From a virus: a stretch of 42,125 bases of DNA. Below, in pieces: positions 8,102-17,576 of the stretch. Position numbers and translations under genes: made by a program. The stretch lies in the IMG/VR virus record IMGVR_UViG_3300045961_000112, positions 1-42,125 of that record; one strand, written 5' to 3'. Within the stretch, counting starts at the first letter, position 1. Every line of letters starts with the position of its first letter. Below the pieces are notes generated by a model. The model saw only the letters and a list, made by a program, of their open reading frames with translations, did not search any database and was not told the DNA's origin.

Positions 8102-8704
8102 TCACCTCCACGCAAGCAGTGTCATCCAACAGGCTTCGCCCGTGCTCACGTTGTAGTTCCGACCTGTGATGACGATGTTCGTCCCGTCCCACAGGTTGCC
8201 GATGCTGGCGACAACCGAGTGTCCACCATCGTCGTAGGTCGCGGCTGCCGCCGCTGCCCTTGGAGTTCCTCCCGCGCCATGACCGACTGTCCACGGCCCG
8301 TACGCGGTGCTCCCCGCCAGCGTCCCCACGTCGAAGTGGTTGGACCCGAACTGCCACCCGTAGTTGCCCGAGTGGTTATGGTCGGACCGGGAGTAGTTGG
8401 CCTGATTGATCACCCGACCATCGCCGTTGTTGGACGCACCCCACAGGTACGTCTTGACCCCGACGCTTCCGTTCCACCAGAACCTGCGGTTGTTCATGTA
8501 CCGACCGCTGGTGGCGCTGGTGGATGACGTCGCGGTACCCGCGCTCGCCGCGCTTCCCGTGATGTTGATCGGATAGGTGCCCGATGCACCCGTGCCCGCC
8601 TTGAGCGGATAGCGGGCATCGCCCCGAGCATCGGTGTGATAGTGCGGGTGGTCATCGTCAGCACGGCCACCCTGATTGACATGAGCGTTCGGGATGTAGG
8701 ACAT
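8102..8704 (-). CDS. Tail-fibre-type protein, tandem paralogue C (200 aa)
   Basis: Third paralogue: [71 protein letters not shown] and ATYDDGGHSVVASIGNLWDGTN. Its GSNHFDVGT segment matches GSNHVDVGT in paralogue A more closely than B, so duplication was probably sequential. The start ATG overlaps the stop of the upstream collagen fibre by one base (TGATG), which couples it to that shaft protein. Confidence 0.87.
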   Translation of the reverse strand: MSYIPNAHVNQGGRADDDHPHYHTDARGDARYPLKAGTGASGTYPINITGSAASAGTATSSTSATSGRYMNNRRFWWNGSVGVKTYLWGASNNGDGRVINQANYSRSDHNHSGNYGWQFGSNHFDVGTLAGSTAYGPWTVGHGAGGTPRAAAAAATYDDGGHSVVASIGNLWDGTNIVITGRNYNVSTGEACWMTLLAWR

Positions 8705-9834
8705 CAGATCACCGACCAGTTCGCGCCGTCGCTGATGAGGTCCACGGATTGGTACTGAACGCCGATGGCGAAGGTGGTCGCGCCATCGATGGTCTGGCTC
8801 GACGTCGTATCGATGGTCACGGTACCGGTGCCAGTGCGCTTCACCGTGTACCGGTTCGTGTTGCCCACCGCCGTCGGCAAAGTCGCGGTCAGCGCCGCAG
8901 AACACAGGTACACGTAGTCGGTGGAGGCCACCGCACCGAGAGTGGTATTCGCGCTGATCGTCTGGATCACTCGCGAGGTCATCGGCGGCAACTGGGACGC
9001 AGGCACCTTGCCGGTGGCGTCCAGCGAGGCGTACCCGTTGGCGGCAGCCTTCTCCGATTCCTTCTGGTAGCCGGTGTGTGGGTCAGCCGCACCCTCGTGT
9101 CCGCTCAACTGGCCGTCGGTGTACGAGTACGCGTCGTTCAGCGCCGCAGTGGCCGAGCCCGCCGGGTCCGCACCGATCTCCACCGCAGTCGGGTAGGGGT
9201 GGACGTGATCGGCACGTGCGACCTGATCCGACGTACCGGCGACGATGACCGGGCCCAGCGCCACCGGGGTGCCGGTGTCCACCCGGTGCGTATGGTCGTG
9301 CTTGGCCACGTTCGCCGACGTGCCCGATGCTCCCGCCGCCGCGCTGACCGCGTTCGGGGCATTCGCCGTGGTGGACAGCGCGTGGGTGTGGTCGTTGCGG
9401 GCGAAGGAGGACCCGGTGCCTTCCGCGTTCGTGGTGGCCGTCGTCAGCGTGGTCGTTGGCGCTGCCGTCGGGACGTTGTGGACGTGATCCGCCCGAGAGG
9501 CCGTCGTTCCTATGCCTGCCGCTCCGACGATGTCCGGGGTCAGGGAAGGCGGAACGGTGGAGGCCAGCGCGGGGGCCGGACCCGTCGCGCCGGTAGGTCC
9601 AGTAGGACCGGTGGGTCCTGTCGGGCCGATTGGGCCTTGAGGACCAGTCGGTCCCTGAATGCCTTGGATCCCCTGCGGACCCGTAGGACCGGTTGGACCC
9701 GTAGGACCGATGACGCCTTGGATGCCCTGAATGCCTTGCGGCCCGGTGGGTCCTGTGGGACCTGTCGGACCCTGAGATCCGATGACCGGCACGTACTGCT
9801 GGGACACCTCATCCCACACCTTGAGAACGCCCAC
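8704..9834 (-). CDS. Collagen-like fibre protein 4 (376 aa)
   Basis: A GTG start at 9834 follows GGAGG. The N-terminal segment [18 protein letters not shown] is a diverged version of the YRD..QWVPL module of fibres 1-3. Residues about 20-90 are Gly-X-Y triplets (GPTGPTGP and GPQGIQGI). A long region of His/Asp-rich repeats follows: [39 protein letters not shown] and [12 protein letters not shown]. These are phage-fibre DHxH repeats that usually bind metal along a trimer axis. The last 100 residues ([27 protein letters not shown]...) resemble the common beta-sandwich fibre tip. A probable receptor-binding fibre. Confidence 0.92.
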   Translation of the reverse strand: MGVLKVWDEVSQQYVPVIGSQGPTGPTGPTGPQGIQGIQGVIGPTGPTGPTGPQGIQGIQGPTGPQGPIGPTGPTGPTGPTGATGPAPALASTVPPSLTPDIVGAAGIGTTASRADHVHNVPTAAPTTTLTTATTNAEGTGSSFARNDHTHALSTTANAPNAVSAAAGASGTSANVAKHDHTHRVDTGTPVALGPVIVAGTSDQVARADHVHPYPTAVEIGADPAGSATAALNDAYSYTDGQLSGHEGAADPHTGYQKESEKAAANGYASLDATGKVPASQLPPMTSRVIQTISANTTLGAVASTDYVYLCSAALTATLPTAVGNTNRYTVKRTGTGTVTIDTTSSQTIDGATTFAIGVQYQSVDLISDGANWSVI

Positions 9835-9845
9835 GACTCACCTCC

Positions 9846-10643
9846 TCATCCGAAGTTCCGCCAGAACTGCCCGTCGAACACCTGAGCATCCGAGCGCCAT
9901 TCTGTCCCGTTCCACGCCAGCGCACCGGTCACCCACCGCGTCCCATTCCACACCTGAACCAACGGCAGGCCGCTGATGTCCACCGTCTGACTGGCCTGAT
10001 CCGACCCGATCAGACCCGTGATCGTCAGCGTGACCGTCTTGATCCCCGCTGCCGCGTAGGTGACCGCGTGCGGACCCTGTGTGTTCGCCGTCGCCGGGCT
10101 CGCATCGGCACCGAAGTCCCACGCCCACGCGTCGATCCCGTGTGAGCCGGGGTCGGACGTGTCGGTGAACGTGATTGGCTGGCCGACCTGCACTGCTGCC
10201 GGGACGGCGGTGAAGGCTGCCGTCGGTGCGACGGGCTCGTCGTAGTTCACGATCACGTCGAGCCAGTCCACGTAGCAGGTGGTCGAGCGGGTGTTGTTCC
10301 CGCGAGTGTGGACGACCTCTACGGTGGACGGGATGGAGGTTCCTTGATCGACCGAATCGACCCGAACAGCAGTCGCCAGCGTGACCGCCGTTCCAGCCAC
10401 GGTCACCGACCCCATGTCGCCGGTCGAGGACTCGTAGTGCCGCAACTCGATACGCACCGAAGTGATCGTGGAGTTCGCCGGAATGGATGAGTAGTCGAAC
10501 CCACCGAACGTCGAGGTCGTCGCACCGCGTCGGGAGGCGTTCGTCCACGTCGCGAACGTGCCGTCGCCAGCATCCACCGCGTTGCCGGTGTCGGCGAAGT
10601 TGGGCGCGGTGAACGAGGAGGCGCGGGCGCGGAGTGTGGGCAT
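9846..10643 (-). CDS. Structural protein with PKD-like domain (265 aa)
   Basis: Residues 1-135 form a beta-rich domain (ANSTITSVRIELRHYESSTGDMG) resembling jelly-roll or carbohydrate-binding modules. Residues about 136-215 match a PKD (polycystic kidney disease) Ig-like domain: AFTAVPAAVQVGQPITFTD, then DAWAWDFG and HAVTYAAAGIKTVTLTITG. The end contains three Trp-rich near-repeats (VWNGTRWV, AWNGTEWR, FDGQFWRN), typical of surface-binding tips. It sits between two collagen fibres and probably forms a decoration or fibre tip that contacts the host envelope. Confidence 0.87.
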   Translation of the reverse strand: MPTLRARASSFTAPNFADTGNAVDAGDGTFATWTNASRRGATTSTFGGFDYSSIPANSTITSVRIELRHYESSTGDMGSVTVAGTAVTLATAVRVDSVDQGTSIPSTVEVVHTRGNNTRSTTCYVDWLDVIVNYDEPVAPTAAFTAVPAAVQVGQPITFTDTSDPGSHGIDAWAWDFGADASPATANTQGPHAVTYAAAGIKTVTLTITGLIGSDQASQTVDISGLPLVQVWNGTRWVTGALAWNGTEWRSDAQVFDGQFWRNFG

Positions 10644-10644
10644 G

Positions 10645-13488
10645 TCAGCCTGTAGGAACCCAGATCATGCCTGCGACTGGGCTCACAGGCTGCGTCGCAC
10701 TGATGACCACGTTCGCGTTGCCGGTCGGCCCTGTCGGGCCAAGGTCGCCCGTGCTACCAGTCGGTCCGGTCGGGCCAGTGGGACCGGTCGGGCCTTGGAT
10801 GCCCTGCGGGCCGGTGGGACCAATGAGTCCCTGCGGGCCGGTTGGCCCGGTCGGGCCTTGGATCCCCTGAGGACCCGTTGGTCCTGTGGGCCCGATGACC
10901 CCTTGGATGCCCTGAGGTCCGGTTGGACCCATAGGCCCTGTCGGACCCGCTGGGCCAGTACCCACCGGGTTGTCATCGGTGTCCCACCACAGCGCGGTGC
11001 GCTCCGACGTGGGAACCGGCAACGGCGGTGCATCCGGCTGAGCGAACATCAGCGGGTACTGGGCGTGATCGTCATCCGTGAGACCAGTCAGATCTCCGTG
11101 ATCACCTACACCCTGCGCCGTCGAATCGACATAGATCAGACCGTCTCCGCCAAGCGTTGCCGCGTTGTTCGGGTCCGTCGAGACCGCAGTCGGTCCCGGA
11201 GGCCCCGTCGGACCGGAGGCTCCTGTGGGTCCGGTCGGCCCGGCAGCGCCAGCGGTCCCAGAGGGGCCCGTGGGTCCCGACGCTCCGGTAGGACCGGTTG
11301 GTCCTGCTGCACCTGTGTCTCCCTTCGGACCAGAGGCTCCAGTCGGGCCAGTTGGGCCCGCGACTCCCTGCGGACCAGTCGGCCCGGACGCGCCGGTAGG
11401 TCCAGTCGGACCCTGAACGCCCGCCGTGCCCGATGCCCCCGTCGGGCCAGTCGGTCCCTGTATCCCTTGCGGACCAGTGGGACCGATCTCCCCCTGAATC
11501 CCCTGCGGTCCGGTGGGACCGGTATCTCCTGAGGCTCCTGTCGGACCAGTCGGGCCGACAGATCCGGCGGTTCCAGTAGGTCCGGTCGGACCGATGTCGC
11601 CCTGAGGTCCGGTTGGCCCAGTCGGTCCGGGGACGGTGGAATCAGCACCCGTCGCGCCCGTGGGGCCGACGTCTCCCTGTGACCCAGTAGGTCCGGTCGG
11701 GCCAACGAGACCCTGAGGTCCGGTCGGACCGGTCGCTCCCACGGGTCCAGTGGGACCGATCTCTCCTTGGATGCCCTGTGGACCTGTCGGGCCGGTGGCC
11801 CCGGTGGACCCGGCAGTTCCCTGAGGACCAGTCGGTCCGATGACCCCCTGAGGACCGGTCGGGCCTTGGGTCCCCTGAGGACCCGTAGGGCCAGTGGCCC
11901 CCGTAGCGCCTGCGGAACCTGAGGGACCGGTAGGTCCGATCTCTCCCTGAATGCCCTGCGGACCGGTCGGACCAGTAGCGCCCGTGTCTCCAGTGGGACC
12001 AGTGGGTCCGGCCACTCCTTGAATGCCCTGCGAACCAGTGGCTCCGGTGGGTCCCGTGGGACCGGTGGGACCGGTCGAACCCGCCGTCCCGGACGGTCCT
12101 GTTGGACCAGTGGGACCGGGAACGGTGGAATCCTCTCCCGCAGCACCAGTCGGACCAGTAGCGCCCTGAGGGCCGGTCGGTCCAATGGACCCAGCCGTTC
12201 CCTGAGGCCCAGTGGGTCCCTGAATGCCCTGCGGTCCGGTGGGACCTTGAGTGCCCTGAATGCCTTGGGGACCAGTGGCTCCCGTCGGGCCGGTCGGACC
12301 AGTGTCTCCCGCCGTGCCTGTGGCACCCGTGGCACCCGTCGGACCCGTGGCCCCGGCGGGTCCAGTCGGACCCACGATGGGGCCCGCATCGACCCACGAG
12401 TCACCGTCCCACGTCCACAGATGGCCGGTGTCCGTGGTGATGTACCCATCACCCGTGGCGTTACCCGACGACGGAAGATTCGCAGAGGTCGCCACCGACC
12501 CCTTGATCGTGACGCCCGTGCCCGGCTGCCCCTGCAAGCCAGTGGGCCCAGTGGGCCCAGTCGGTCCGATACCGCCAGCGGAGCCCGTGGCCCCCGTAGG
12601 ACCCGTGGGGCCCGGAACGGTCGAGGTTGGTCCCGTCGGTCCTGTACTGCCTGTGGGTCCCGCAGGGCCCTGCTCTCCGGCAGCACCCGCTGGTCCCTGA
12701 CTTCCGGTCGGACCTGTGGGTCCCTCAGACCCTGTGGAGCCCGTGGCACCCGTCGGACCAGTAGGCCCAGCGATCCCCTGCACGCCAGACGGACCGGTCG
12801 GGCCAGTGGCCCCCTGAATGCCCTGCGGACCTGTCGGGCCGACGATGCCTTGGACCCCGGAAGGTCCCGTCGGTCCGGTAGCGCCCGGAGTGCCCTGAGG
12901 ACCAGACGCCCCGGTCGCTCCGGTTGGTCCCGTGGGGCCAGCAACGCCTTGGATGCCCTGCGGACCGGTCGGTCCCGTCGGGCCCGGAACGGTTGAGTCT
13001 TCTCCAGTCGGTCCTGTAGCGCCGGTAGGACCCACAGATCCCTGAGAACCCGCTACGCCCTGCGGACCTTGCGGACCCGTCGGTCCAGTCGGACCCACCG
13101 GACCGGCGGATCCGGTAGGTCCCTGTGACCCTGTCGGGCCCGTTGGCCCCGCGACGCCTTGCGGACCGGTTGGTCCGACACCGCCCGTGGGTCCTGCCAC
13201 GGTAGAGGCCGCTCCTGTAGCCCCCGTGGGCCCAGTCGCTCCGACGTTGCCCGTGGGTCCGGTAGGACCGGGGACGCTGGAGGCTGCACCCGTGGCACCC
13301 GTAGGTCCGGTCGGACCGGGAGGTCCGGTTCCCCCCGGACCCTGTGGTCCCTGCGGACCGGTGGGGCCCGGAGGCCCCGTGTCTCCCGGAATGACCACAA
13401 CGTGGGAATCCTCGACCGAAGGGACCACCACGACGCTGGTGGGATCCTCCGACGGGATGACGACGACCTGACCGTCTTCTGCCGCCAT
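10645..13488 (-). CDS. Giant collagen-like fibre protein 5 (947 aa)
   Basis: The largest gene in the window. The N-terminus (residues 1-34) has three Val-rich repeats ([30 protein letters not shown]). Three Gly-X-Y blocks follow at about 35-320, 371-763 and 838-920, dominated by GPTGPTG, GPQGIQG and GATGPTG. Spacers are a [12 protein letters not shown] domain at about 321-370 and a [17 protein letters not shown] segment at about 764-837. It ends in a short [20 protein letters not shown] cap. Such blocks predict long, hinged trimeric rods. The start is the ATG at 13488, which overlaps the previous stop by one base; the open frame runs slightly further upstream but into the 370-residue gene. 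The repetitive DNA invites recombination and length change. Confidence 0.93.
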   Translation of the reverse strand: MAAEDGQVVVIPSEDPTSVVVVPSVEDSHVVVIPGDTGPPGPTGPQGPQGPGGTGPPGPTGPTGATGAASSVPGPTGPTGNVGATGPTGATGAASTVAGPTGGVGPTGPQGVAGPTGPTGSQGPTGSAGPVGPTGPTGPQGPQGVAGSQGSVGPTGATGPTGEDSTVPGPTGPTGPQGIQGVAGPTGPTGATGASGPQGTPGATGPTGPSGVQGIVGPTGPQGIQGATGPTGPSGVQGIAGPTGPTGATGSTGSEGPTGPTGSQGPAGAAGEQGPAGPTGSTGPTGPTSTVPGPTGPTGATGSAGGIGPTGPTGPTGLQGQPGTGVTIKGSVATSANLPSSGNATGDGYITTDTGHLWTWDGDSWVDAGPIVGPTGPAGATGPTGATGATGTAGDTGPTGPTGATGPQGIQGTQGPTGPQGIQGPTGPQGTAGSIGPTGPQGATGPTGAAGEDSTVPGPTGPTGPSGTAGSTGPTGPTGPTGATGSQGIQGVAGPTGPTGDTGATGPTGPQGIQGEIGPTGPSGSAGATGATGPTGPQGTQGPTGPQGVIGPTGPQGTAGSTGATGPTGPQGIQGEIGPTGPVGATGPTGPQGLVGPTGPTGSQGDVGPTGATGADSTVPGPTGPTGPQGDIGPTGPTGTAGSVGPTGPTGASGDTGPTGPQGIQGEIGPTGPQGIQGPTGPTGASGTAGVQGPTGPTGASGPTGPQGVAGPTGPTGASGPKGDTGAAGPTGPTGASGPTGPSGTAGAAGPTGPTGASGPTGPPGPTAVSTDPNNAATLGGDGLIYVDSTAQGVGDHGDLTGLTDDDHAQYPLMFAQPDAPPLPVPTSERTALWWDTDDNPVGTGPAGPTGPMGPTGPQGIQGVIGPTGPTGPQGIQGPTGPTGPQGLIGPTGPQGIQGPTGPTGPTGPTGSTGDLGPTGPTGNANVVISATQPVSPVAGMIWVPTG

Positions 13489-14600
13489 CAGAGAATCCTC
13501 CGGGACACCCCGTACTCCCGACGGACCTCTCCCGTCATCCGAGTGTTCCACGCCTCGTCAGGGGCCTTGGTGCGGAGTTCCCAGAAGCACCAGTTCGGGA
13601 TCTTCCGAACCTGATCGGAATCCAGTGACAGCCGGACCAGCCCGGTGGTGGGATCAACGATCTGCACGGTCAACTGAGTGATGGGAGGTCCGTACGACCC
13701 CTTCACCCGGACGATGGGAGCGTAGAACTCCCAGTCGGTCATGTCGTAGGCGTCGTTCTCCGGAGTCACCGGAACATCCGCCGCGTTGGTCTGGAAGTTC
13801 ATCAGCACCCCGAACGGCTCGTCGGAGTACAGGTAGATGTCGTAGCGCCCCTTGCTGATGGGCACGGGGGAGGTGCCCTGCAAGGAGACCGGGGGGTAGA
13901 GACGCCTTGGGGGAGTCCGGTCATCGAACTCCTGCGGCAGGAACACGGGCACGAGGCGATTGGTGAGTTTGGCCGTCCGACGGACCGTCAGAACCTCCAG
14001 CCGTCGGACACCGATGTTGAGGGCTGCGGCCAGTTCGTCGTACTGCTGCTGACGGGCCCCGATCATGTCCATCAACTGGCGGTAGCGCTCGGAGCGGGGG
14101 ATGTTCACCCCGTCCGGGGCGAGGATGTCGATGTCGAACGCGGAGTCCGTAGCCAGCGCCCACAGGGCCTGAATCACGGCGTACAGCGCGACCGGGTACT
14201 CCTCGACAGGAGGGATGTCGTTCGCGTCGTACGGGCCACCGGTGGAGTCCGCGCGGTTGTGGCTGTGCTGGGCCACGGCGGTGTCGATGAAGATCTGCAA
14301 GTCGGCGTCCGAGAAGTACCGCCACTTGGTGCCTTGGATCTCCCACAGGATGCCGGGGGGAGGAGCGTCGGCGAAGATCACCGACCCGGTCAGCCCGTCG
14401 AAGACGACGCCTTCGGCGGCGGGATCCACGACGTACCCATCCTTGATCAGGACGAGGCTGACCGGGTCGAAGGGGCGATGCTCGACGTTGAAGTGGTCGC
14501 GAAGGCCATCCCCGACGAACTGGAAGTCGAACGGCTGGGGCAGATCTCCCAGATCCATCCGCACCCGTTCGAGCAGTCGCTGCGAGACAGCAGTAGGCAT
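13488..14600 (-). CDS. Virion structural protein upstream of the fibre locus (370 aa)
   Basis: Not assigned to a named family with certainty. The N-terminus ([41 protein letters not shown]) and the strand [10 protein letters not shown] resemble proteins encoded just after capsid genes in actinophages, where they join head to tail. Middle residues about 120-220 are helical ([38 protein letters not shown]). The C-terminal third is beta-rich ([20 protein letters not shown]). A head-tail connector or tail-base protein is likely. A dyad site and gap lie upstream of its start. Confidence 0.85.
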   Translation of the reverse strand: MPTAVSQRLLERVRMDLGDLPQPFDFQFVGDGLRDHFNVEHRPFDPVSLVLIKDGYVVDPAAEGVVFDGLTGSVIFADAPPPGILWEIQGTKWRYFSDADLQIFIDTAVAQHSHNRADSTGGPYDANDIPPVEEYPVALYAVIQALWALATDSAFDIDILAPDGVNIPRSERYRQLMDMIGARQQQYDELAAALNIGVRRLEVLTVRRTAKLTNRLVPVFLPQEFDDRTPPRRLYPPVSLQGTSPVPISKGRYDIYLYSDEPFGVLMNFQTNAADVPVTPENDAYDMTDWEFYAPIVRVKGSYGPPITQLTVQIVDPTTGLVRLSLDSDQVRKIPNWCFWELRTKAPDEAWNTRMTGEVRREYGVSRRIL

Positions 14601-14618
14601 GGGATCAGTCTGCCCCGA

Positions 14619-14631
14619 TTCGCAGTGCGAA
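14619..14631. repeat. Dyad site 2, TTCGCAGTGCGAA, intergenic
   Basis: Exact copy, extended to the 17-bp palindrome GATTCGCAGTGCGAATC. It lies in the 44-base gap between the 125-residue gene and the 370-residue structural gene. Confidence 0.9.
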
Positions 14632-14644
14632 TCAGGTCAAGCGG

Positions 14645-15022
14645 TCAGTGCCAAAGTAACCCTAGGGACTCCAGACGATCCGCCACGGCCTTGGGGACCT
14701 GATACTTGCCGCCCGCCTTGAACGTGTAGGTGTTCTTGTACCCGACGGTCATGTTGTCGATGTTCTCGGCGACCCGCACGACGACGGTGTCGTTGGCCAT
14801 CTCGACGCCCACCTCGACAACCTCATCCACAACGACGGGATGCGCGGGATTGGTGACGTCGAAGACACTCTCCTCGAACTCCTGAACCTCCTGAGCCGTG
14901 ATCATGGCGATCTGTTCCTCGCGCGCCGCCTTGTCCGCTGCGGCCTTCGCCGCTACCTCGGCTGCCTGCCGCCCGGTGAAGTCGTTCTGACGCTTGGTCT
15001 GTCGTCCGGTCTGTGTCGTCAT
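14645..15022 (-). CDS. Hypothetical protein (125 aa) with helical N-terminus
   Basis: Not recognised by family. Residues 1-60 are Lys/Ala/Glu-rich and helical (QAAEVAAKAAADKAAREEQIAMITAQEVQEFEE). Residues 60-125 are beta-rich and end in GGKYQVPKAVADRLESLGLLWH, a pattern common in small head or head-tail accessory proteins encoded behind the capsid gene. The start is the ATG at 15022. The frame is open to 15133, but that longer form would overlap the preceding gene by 40 bases. Confidence 0.8.
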   Translation of the reverse strand: MTTQTGRQTKRQNDFTGRQAAEVAAKAAADKAAREEQIAMITAQEVQEFEESVFDVTNPAHPVVVDEVVEVGVEMANDTVVVRVAENIDNMTVGYKNTYTFKAGGKYQVPKAVADRLESLGLLWH

Positions 15023-15093
15023 TCCTGTGGTTCCCCTTCTGAAGGTGCAGGATGCGTTGTCATCCGCTGCTAGAGCGTAGATGATCGAGGTGG

Positions 15094-15582
15094 TCAGGCG
15101 CGACCCTGATACTCCCGGCGGGTCCGTCGCCATCCGTTTGTTCCCACGGGGTGGTGGACCGCCATGACCCGAATGGGTGCGCCCGGTCGAATGGGTACTT
15201 CCGCCGGGACCATGTCGTGGGCGTTGTCCTTGTCGAACCCCGTGGTGTCCTTCAGAGTCTTGGCGTCCTTCGGATCGTCATAGGTCATGACGTGCTCATG
15301 GCCGGGGTGAGCCGCCTCGTAGACGACCGGACGGTGCATCTGGTCGCTCAGCCACTTCACGGCGTCAATGTCGTGCGTCCAGTGGATCCCCACGCCTCCG
15401 GTCTCGGGGGATGCCTTGGATCCCTCGTGGGTGTCCACGACACGGTAGAGACGGGCCTGTGGGTGCCCCTGCGAGTAGCCGGAGTAGCCGTCGTTCGGCA
15501 TGTCGAACTTCCGACCCTTGTCCCAGTCCCCCTTGGGGAAGGGCAGTTCCATCTGTCCGAACTGCTCCTTGGAGAGGCTCAT
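15094..15582 (-). CDS. Hypothetical protein (162 aa), possible ADP-ribosyltransferase-like fold
   Basis: First gene behind the capsid terminator. The pattern RLYRVVDTHEGSK, then GGVGIHWTHDIDAVKWL, then MVPAEVPIRPGAPIRVMAV recalls the Arg / Ser-Thr / Glu spacing of small ADP-ribosyltransferase folds found in phage structural regions, but the catalytic Glu context is not convincing. It could equally be a head accessory protein. The ATG at 15582 lies 17 bases downstream of a dyad site, so that site may control its transcription. Confidence 0.78.
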   Translation of the reverse strand: MSLSKEQFGQMELPFPKGDWDKGRKFDMPNDGYSGYSQGHPQARLYRVVDTHEGSKASPETGGVGIHWTHDIDAVKWLSDQMHRPVVYEAAHPGHEHVMTYDDPKDAKTLKDTTGFDKDNAHDMVPAEVPIRPGAPIRVMAVHHPVGTNGWRRTRREYQGRA

Positions 15583-15598
15583 GGAGCCAGCGTAGCGA

Positions 15599-15611
15599 TT
15601 CGCACTGCGAA
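15599..15611. repeat. Dyad site 3, TTCGCACTGCGAA, intergenic
   Basis: Exact copy in the gap between the capsid terminator and the start of the 162-residue gene; the ATG lies 17 bases away on the minus strand. Confidence 0.9.
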
Positions 15612-15629
15612 CCGTCCGGACATGCCGAA

Positions 15630-15660
15630 GGGGGCCAGACCTTCACCGGGCCTGACCCCC
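15630..15660 (-). terminator. Strong terminator hairpin behind the capsid gene
   Basis: Arms of 12 bases (15630-15641 and 15649-15660) pair fully on the minus-strand RNA with two G-U pairs and a 7-base loop. It starts 13 bases after the capsid stop. A strong attenuating terminator behind the major capsid gene is a common way to boost capsid expression over downstream genes. Confidence 0.8.
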
Positions 15661-15672
15661 TCCGGAGTCGGG

Positions 15673-16683
15673 CTAGTTGGTGGTGATGGTGACGATGGCG
15701 TCGTCGGTGATCTTGCCGAGACCCCAGATGCTGTACCACGCGAGGGCATGCTCTCGACCGAAGTCGATGATCCCGCCGTCTCGCAGTTCGACCGGGAGGC
15801 TGATCGCGTGCCCGAAGGCGTTGTCGCCGATCATCAGGGCGTCGTACGCCTTCTTGTCGGTGTTGACGGTGCGCTGACGGACCTGAGTGGTCTCGATGAA
15901 CACGGCGTCGTAGAGACGACCGATCTCGCCGAGCATGAAGTTGCCGGGGGCGGCGTACTTCGTGACCTCGATGAACTCGGGGGTGTCGCGCAGACGACGG
16001 CTCTGGTGCGGATGCACGAAGCAGACGTAGGTCTCACCCAGCCGGGGGACGTTCTTGCTGGCGAGGGTCTCGACCGCGTCCTTGACGGCAGCCGGGTTGA
16101 GGAAGAACGCGCCCGTGAGAGCGGCCTCGTTCGCAGCAACCGTGCCTGCGTCGTAGGGGCTGATCGCGGTGCGAGTGGCCTCCGCCTCGTAGCCGAAGAT
16201 CTGCGACGTGCCGGTGAGCAGCGTGTCGCGAGCCTGACCGTCGAGGTACAGGGCCATGTTGCGGCCCAGCAGGCGCGAGGCCGAAGCCATCACGTCATCG
16301 AAGGAGGCGTTCAGGAGCAGTTCCGAGACGGCGACGGCGTAGCCGTGCTCCGCGACGGTGATGCTGTACTGCTCAGCAGTGATCGCGTGGGTCGTCATGC
16401 GGACGCCCTCCACGAGCGGAGCCTGATCCGCCGGAAGGTTGATGTAGCGCATGAAGTTCACGGTGAGGCCGGGGGCCACGCCGAGTTCGGTCTTCTTCAC
16501 GGCGAACTGCTCGAACCTGAGGATCGGCATCGCTTGGAAGAGGATCTCCTTCGACCAGATGGTCTGGATCGCTGGGGCGAGGCCCTGACCGGAGTCGTAG
16601 CCGGTGGGGGACCCGGCGAGGTTGGGGGTGCCGGTGATGCCGGTGGCGGGGGAGCCGCCGACTGAGAACGGATAGACAGCCAT
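15673..16683 (-). CDS. Major capsid protein (N4 gp56-like)
   Basis: A 336-residue capsid subunit of the HK97 fold. Evidence is its position directly after a scaffold-type protein and portal, the size, and sequence such as MTTHAITAEQYSITVAEHGYAVAVSELLL, VCFVHPHQSRRLRDTPEF and DALMIGDNAFGHAISLPVELRDGG, which match the N4-gp56 family of major capsid proteins. A short N-terminal arm is rich in Gly/Ser/Pro. There is no obvious protease gene, consistent with a scaffold that leaves without processing. A good ribosome site (TAGGAGATACGCCTG) precedes the ATG at 16683, and a strong terminator follows. The capsid call is firm; the family is by memory of motifs. Confidence 0.92.
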   Translation of the reverse strand: MAVYPFSVGGSPATGITGTPNLAGSPTGYDSGQGLAPAIQTIWSKEILFQAMPILRFEQFAVKKTELGVAPGLTVNFMRYINLPADQAPLVEGVRMTTHAITAEQYSITVAEHGYAVAVSELLLNASFDDVMASASRLLGRNMALYLDGQARDTLLTGTSQIFGYEAEATRTAISPYDAGTVAANEAALTGAFFLNPAAVKDAVETLASKNVPRLGETYVCFVHPHQSRRLRDTPEFIEVTKYAAPGNFMLGEIGRLYDAVFIETTQVRQRTVNTDKKAYDALMIGDNAFGHAISLPVELRDGGIIDFGREHALAWYSIWGLGKITDDAIVTITTN

Positions 16684-16727
16684 CAGGCGTATCTCCTATG
16701 GGTCAGATGGATCGAACGTGGGGTAAG

Positions 16728-17498
16728 TCACCCGAAAAGTCCCCGGCTCTTGGTTCCATCAGCACCCTTGCCCAGAAGGCTGGCGCGATGCTTCGCGTAG
16801 TCCGCCATTGACATGCCCCGGATCTCATCCGGACTGTACTGCCTGTTCGCCCCTGAGTTGTCCCCAGATGCCGGAGCGGTGACTCGTGCGGTCGGCATCT
16901 GCTGCCTTGCATTCTGCATGGCTTCTGCCGTTTGAGCAAGGATTCGCTCGGTTCGGGCAGCCATGTCCTCCGCAGACTGCTGGATCTGCTCGGGAGTCTC
17001 GCCTGCGATCAGGTCGATCAGTTCTGGAGCGACTCGGTCGGAGTACTGTGAGATGATCTGGTTTCGCGCCTCCATGAGTTCCGCGAACTGGGACTCGCGC
17101 TCACGAAGAGCGCGCTCCGCCTCGATCTGCTGACGCAGTTCCTCCTGCTCGCGTCGCCACTGGGCTTCCTTCTCGGCGAGCAGGTCCTTGACGGACAACT
17201 GCTCCTGCCGCTCCTTCTCGGCTGCTTCCTCAGCAGCCTTGCGCGCGGCCTCTTCGGTCTTCAGCCGATCCTCGCGCTCCGCCTCCAGACGGGCGACGGT
17301 CTCCTGCATGGTCTCCAGCCGCTTGTAGACCTTGGACTTCTCCTGCTCGCGAGCCTTCTCCAGATCCTCCTTCGTGTACAACTTGGGATCGGAGTTCGAG
17401 GACACCTGAACCGGGGGAACGGTCGGCTCTTCCTGAATGCGGTGGAGGTGACCCTCGGCCTGAGGGTCCGGAATGGTTGTCACGGTCTGCTCGGACAT
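16728..17498 (-). CDS. Scaffold protein (256 aa)
   Basis: Position between portal and capsid and composition fit a capsid assembly scaffold. The N-terminal 40 residues are Pro/Ser-rich. A long charged coiled coil of Glu/Lys/Arg/Ala heptads spans about residues 42-150 (EKEAQWRREQEELRQQIEAE). A second helical part (PELIDLIAGETPEQIQQSAEDMAARTERIL) follows, and then a basic C-terminal capsid-binding tail (YAKHRASLLGKGADGTKSRG). Such tails hold the scaffold to the inner shell in P22- and phi29-like systems. No protease motif is present. Confidence 0.9.
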   Translation of the reverse strand: MSEQTVTTIPDPQAEGHLHRIQEEPTVPPVQVSSNSDPKLYTKEDLEKAREQEKSKVYKRLETMQETVARLEAEREDRLKTEEAARKAAEEAAEKERQEQLSVKDLLAEKEAQWRREQEELRQQIEAERALRERESQFAELMEARNQIISQYSDRVAPELIDLIAGETPEQIQQSAEDMAARTERILAQTAEAMQNARQQMPTARVTAPASGDNSGANRQYSPDEIRGMSMADYAKHRASLLGKGADGTKSRGLFG

Positions 17499-17576
17499 GT
17501 GCGCCTTTCATGTTCTACGGGTGGTCAGCCCAAAGATAGCCCGACATGGCGCATCCTTGTACAGCGACGGGGTGAA

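Noticed and set aside
10645-13488. CRISPR-like regular DNA repeats
   Set aside because: The periodicity is the 9-base Gly-X-Y codon unit; there are no unique spacers or cas genes.
10558-13614. Plus-strand frames reading Gly/Pro/Val or Arg/Ser/Gly repeats opposite the giant collagen gene
   Set aside because: They are antisense readings of the Gly-X-Y repeat DNA.
15151-16665. 504-codon plus-strand frame opposite the capsid gene
   Set aside because: The capsid frame is supported by motifs and a ribosome site.
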